Shown one piece after another: positions 5,208 to 7,448 of a stretch of 7,448 nucleotides of DNA; position 1 is the first letter of the stretch; the number at the start of each line of letters is the position of its first letter. The stretch comes from an uncultured Traorella sp. (GTDB lineage: Bacteria > Bacillota_I > Bacilli_A > Erysipelotrichales > Erysipelotrichaceae). Both the position numbers and the translations under genes were made by a program. The notes below the pieces were generated by a model, which was not told the origin of the DNA, did no database searches, and was given only the letters and a program-made list of their open reading frames with translations. Where the stretch lies: NCBI GenBank assembly GCA_945919165.1, contig CAMEIZ010000090.1, positions 1 through 7,448 on the forward strand. Direction: 5' to 3'.

Positions 5208-7079
5208 TCACTCCGCCATTATTATACCAAATTCTGATTTAGAAGTCGTGATAAAATTCATATTCAGAAAACTTTTTATCGAAACTGCTCCATTTTCAGA
5301 AGTAAGATACGACTTTATTTGATATTGTTTTAATGTCTGCATGACCAATTCATCAGGATGATGATAGCGATTATTCTTTTTTACACTGATCAAGGCAATA
5401 GAAGGATGCAGCATTTGAATAAATAATGGATCAGTTGAAGTTCTGCTGCCATGGTGTCCAATCTTTAAAACATCACATGTAATGTCATATTTCATTAATA
5501 ATTCTTTTTCAACCGTTTTCGAGGCATCCCCCATAAACAAATAATTCAAACTGCCAATACGTCCATACAATACCAGTGAGTTATCGTTTTCATTTTGATG
5601 ATCAAGTGAATTGATACTGTAAAGAACATGATTTTGCCACTTAATATCTTTTTGATCTTCAATAATTTGATTTACTGAAAATATATCTAAAAAAGCCTCT
5701 TTACCACCGTTATGATCACTATCAGCATGAGTAAAAACCAAATAGTCGATTTTATTTATCCCAATTGCATGTAAATAGTCAGCAACACGTTTTTCTTGAT
5801 TTAATGGCAAATCAATCAGAATATTGCTCTGATTAAACGGTGCTCTTATTAAAAAGCAATCTCCCTGTCCAACATTTATCATGACAACTTCATAAAATGG
5901 ATTCAAATAAGACTGAAAGGGATTTAGTAATAAGACAAGAAAACTGCCTCTTAACAATTTCTTTTTTTCAAAAGAAAAACAAAAAAAGAAAAGAAAAATA
6001 ATGGTAAAAATAATAGAAAAATGTCCATAGAAATGAAATGAATTAACAAAATTCATAAAGAAATGAAAAAAAGAATCAAAAAGAAAGGCTAGTTGTTTCA
6101 AAGGACAGAGCGTTATCATGAACCCCATAACAAATGATAACATATCAATTTTACGAATCAGTGGAAAAATAAACAGATATAAAGGCATACAATCATGAAA
6201 TTGATAAAACTGATAAAAAGCAAGAAAAGCCATAGAAGCGAATTTAGAAGAATGAAATTGATGAATCAAGCCTAAAAAATAAGGCAATATAAATGCCGGT
6301 TTAAAAACACATGATGGATTAAGAAACATACAGATCAATGCCTGATAACCCATTCTTTGTTTAGATGATAAGTTATCAAATAAATGCAAGAGATTTCCCA
6401 ATAATATTCTTTGAATGGAAAAATGAAATGGAAATAAGCGTGAAATCAAAATCAAACATAAAGATGATCCAGCATAAGCATATTTTTTACATACTAGAAA
6501 CGATAAACCACTTAAAAATAACTGATTTAGGCTAGTATAATGAAGCCCGCTTGACAAAATAAGATCTCGATCACTAAAACCATAGAATACTTCTTTCAGA
6601 AAATGAGTCATCGTTTCATCAAATTGCATGATATATTCATACATTTTTCGCATTAGAGAATTCTTTTTATGAATCGTTACATCTTTTTGATCATAATAGT
6701 AATAAACATGATTTAACGCAAGTTTTTTTTGAAAATCAAATAAATGAAAATTTGATAAAGATGTTATCTTTTTTAATTCACCCTTACCTTCAACACGTTC
6801 ATTTTCAAAATAGAGTTCATCTGTATAAATTAACACTTTTCGATGATGAATAGATGCCACTACATAATTTTCATGTGTTTCAAGAATACAGTTATTACGT
6901 ATTACAAAGGGATTTAAGGACAATATCACAACAAATAAAAGAAAGAAGATTTCTTTTTTATGAAATCGCTTTATCATGTATTGATAAAAAACGAAAAGTA
7001 TAAAAGTGATCAGTTTAATCCAAAAGCTACCATACAAAAAGAAGAAAACAAATAATGACAAAGTTAAAGGATCATTCAT
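5208..7079 (-). CDS. comEC: ComEC/Rec2 DNA uptake channel with C-terminal metallo-beta-lactamase domain
   Basis: ComEC is the membrane channel that takes single-stranded DNA into the cytoplasm during natural transformation. The 623 residues start with hydrophobic segments (about 7-33 and 43-58). A soluble region (about 65-135, the OB-like/DUF4131 position) follows, then a multi-span competence domain (about 155-390), then a metallo-beta-lactamase-like domain (about 396-610). That domain keeps MINVGQGD (400-407), the metal-binding THADSDHNGG (450-459), LFMGDAS (514-520), GHHGS (541-545) and YHHPDE (572-577), so the nuclease site looks intact. The protein is shorter than B. subtilis ComEC (over 770). 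The normally conserved HLLAISGLH-type motif is weak: the nearest match is LNQLFLSGLSFL (184-195), with Asn for His and Ser for His. The ATG start overlaps the comEA stop as ATGA and has no ribosome-binding site, so translation probably depends on coupling. No comEB lies between. Confidence 0.96.
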   Translation of the reverse strand: MNDPLTLSLFVFFFLYGSFWIKLITFILFVFYQYMIKRFHKKEIFFLLFVVILSLNPFVIRNNCILETHENYVVASIHHRKVLIYTDELYFENERVEGKGELKKITSLSNFHLFDFQKKLALNHVYYYYDQKDVTIHKKNSLMRKMYEYIMQFDETMTHFLKEVFYGFSDRDLILSSGLHYTSLNQLFLSGLSFLVCKKYAYAGSSLCLILISRLFPFHFSIQRILLGNLLHLFDNLSSKQRMGYQALICMFLNPSCVFKPAFILPYFLGLIHQFHSSKFASMAFLAFYQFYQFHDCMPLYLFIFPLIRKIDMLSFVMGFMITLCPLKQLAFLFDSFFHFFMNFVNSFHFYGHFSIIFTIIFLFFFCFSFEKKKLLRGSFLVLLLNPFQSYLNPFYEVVMINVGQGDCFLIRAPFNQSNILIDLPLNQEKRVADYLHAIGINKIDYLVFTHADSDHNGGKEAFLDIFSVNQIIEDQKDIKWQNHVLYSINSLDHQNENDNSLVLYGRIGSLNYLFMGDASKTVEKELLMKYDITCDVLKIGHHGSRTSTDPLFIQMLHPSIALISVKKNNRYHHPDELVMQTLKQYQIKSYLTSENGAVSIKSFLNMNFITTSKSEFGIIMAE

Positions 7080-7448
7080 AAAGCCAATCGATCTTTGTTT
7101 TTTTCAAAGATTTTTTCTCCTATTCCCTTTACATTCATAATTTCATCAATCGATTGAAAAGAAGCATTTTTTCGATATTCAATAATTGCTTCAGCTTTTG
7201 ACTGACCTATTCCATTTAGCGTCATAAGTTGTTCCAATGAAGCCGAATTCAGTGATATCTTTTCATTTAGTGTCTTTTTAGGAATCACAACAACACTCAT
7301 ATGTGTAATTTTAGATAAAAATGCACAGCTTGAGCAATCAGCATCTTCATTTAATCCTCCGGCTTTTTCAATAAAAGAGTGAAGTGTTTCATCTTGGTCA
7401 ATTTCATATACACCCGGATTTAGTACTTCCCCTTTAATTTCAGCCTGT
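7076..7448 (-). CDS. comEA: ComEA family DNA receptor, C-terminal 123 residues (5' end off the window)
   Basis: ComEA binds incoming double-stranded DNA at the outer face of the membrane and passes it to ComEC. The frame stays open from the stop at 7076-7078 to the window edge, so the gene is longer than its first visible ATG (7298-7300) suggests. The visible part holds an SLBB domain (about 3-56; EIKGEVLNPGVYEI at 3-16, FIEKAGGLNEDAD at 25-37, VVVIP at 52-56). A short linker leads to two helix-hairpin-helix motifs, LNGIGQSKAEAII (77-89) and VKGIGEKIF (106-114), preceded by the family's LNSAS (66-70). The N-terminal membrane anchor must lie beyond the edge. A CxxC pair (Cys38, Cys41 of the visible part) sits within the SLBB domain. 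The stop overlaps the comEC start by four bases. Surface location is from family knowledge; the domain assignment is from the sequence. Confidence 0.95.
   Translation of the reverse strand, partial: QAEIKGEVLNPGVYEIDQDETLHSFIEKAGGLNEDADCSSCAFLSKITHMSVVVIPKKTLNEKISLNSASLEQLMTLNGIGQSKAEAIIEYRKNASFQSIDEIMNVKGIGEKIFEKNKDRLAL

Noticed and set aside
5969..5999. A-rich tracts in comEC that might allow slippage
   Set aside because: They encode a normal Phe-rich membrane segment followed by EKKK, the frame is intact, and no run is long enough to suggest phase variation.

Overview
This window comes from a low-GC, endospore-forming member of the Bacillota (Firmicutes). The A+T-rich codon use, the Gpr and SpoIIP sporulation genes, and a gene order close to the Bacillus comEA-comEC-holA / rpsT / gpr-spoIIP-yqxA neighbourhood point there. 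The compact proteins and altered neighbours suggest a lineage outside Bacillus, perhaps Erysipelotrichia; that placement is inference only.

Layout, right to left. One leftward operon occupies 7448 down to 3058: comEA (5' end off the window; SLBB plus helix-hairpin-helix DNA-binding domains), comEC (DNA uptake channel with a metallo-beta-lactamase domain), holA (delta subunit of DNA polymerase III) and a single-chain iron-sulfur L-serine dehydratase. The genes overlap by 4 bases or lie 3 bases apart, so they are probably translationally coupled. A strong hairpin that includes the serine dehydratase stop codon ends this operon. A convergent rightward gene, rpsT (ribosomal protein S20), follows, with its own near-consensus promoter and its own terminator. 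About 180 bp between the two terminators hold no recognisable gene.

Divergent from rpsT is a second leftward operon: gpr (germination protease), spoIIP (engulfment peptidoglycan hydrolase), a small membrane-anchored protein in the position of B. subtilis yqxA, and fmt (methionyl-tRNA formyltransferase, cut by the left edge). A possible sigma-G promoter for gpr lies back to back with the rpsT promoter in a 108-bp gap.

Compared with B. subtilis as I recall it, comEB and yqzM are absent, a serine dehydratase gene sits after holA, and fmt rather than lepA follows the yqxA position. Gpr, SpoIIP and ComEC are all shorter than the Bacillus proteins. I see no mobile element, CRISPR array, tRNA or rRNA gene, and no convincing new defence or signalling system. 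The interest lies in gene order, compact family variants and shared regulatory DNA.
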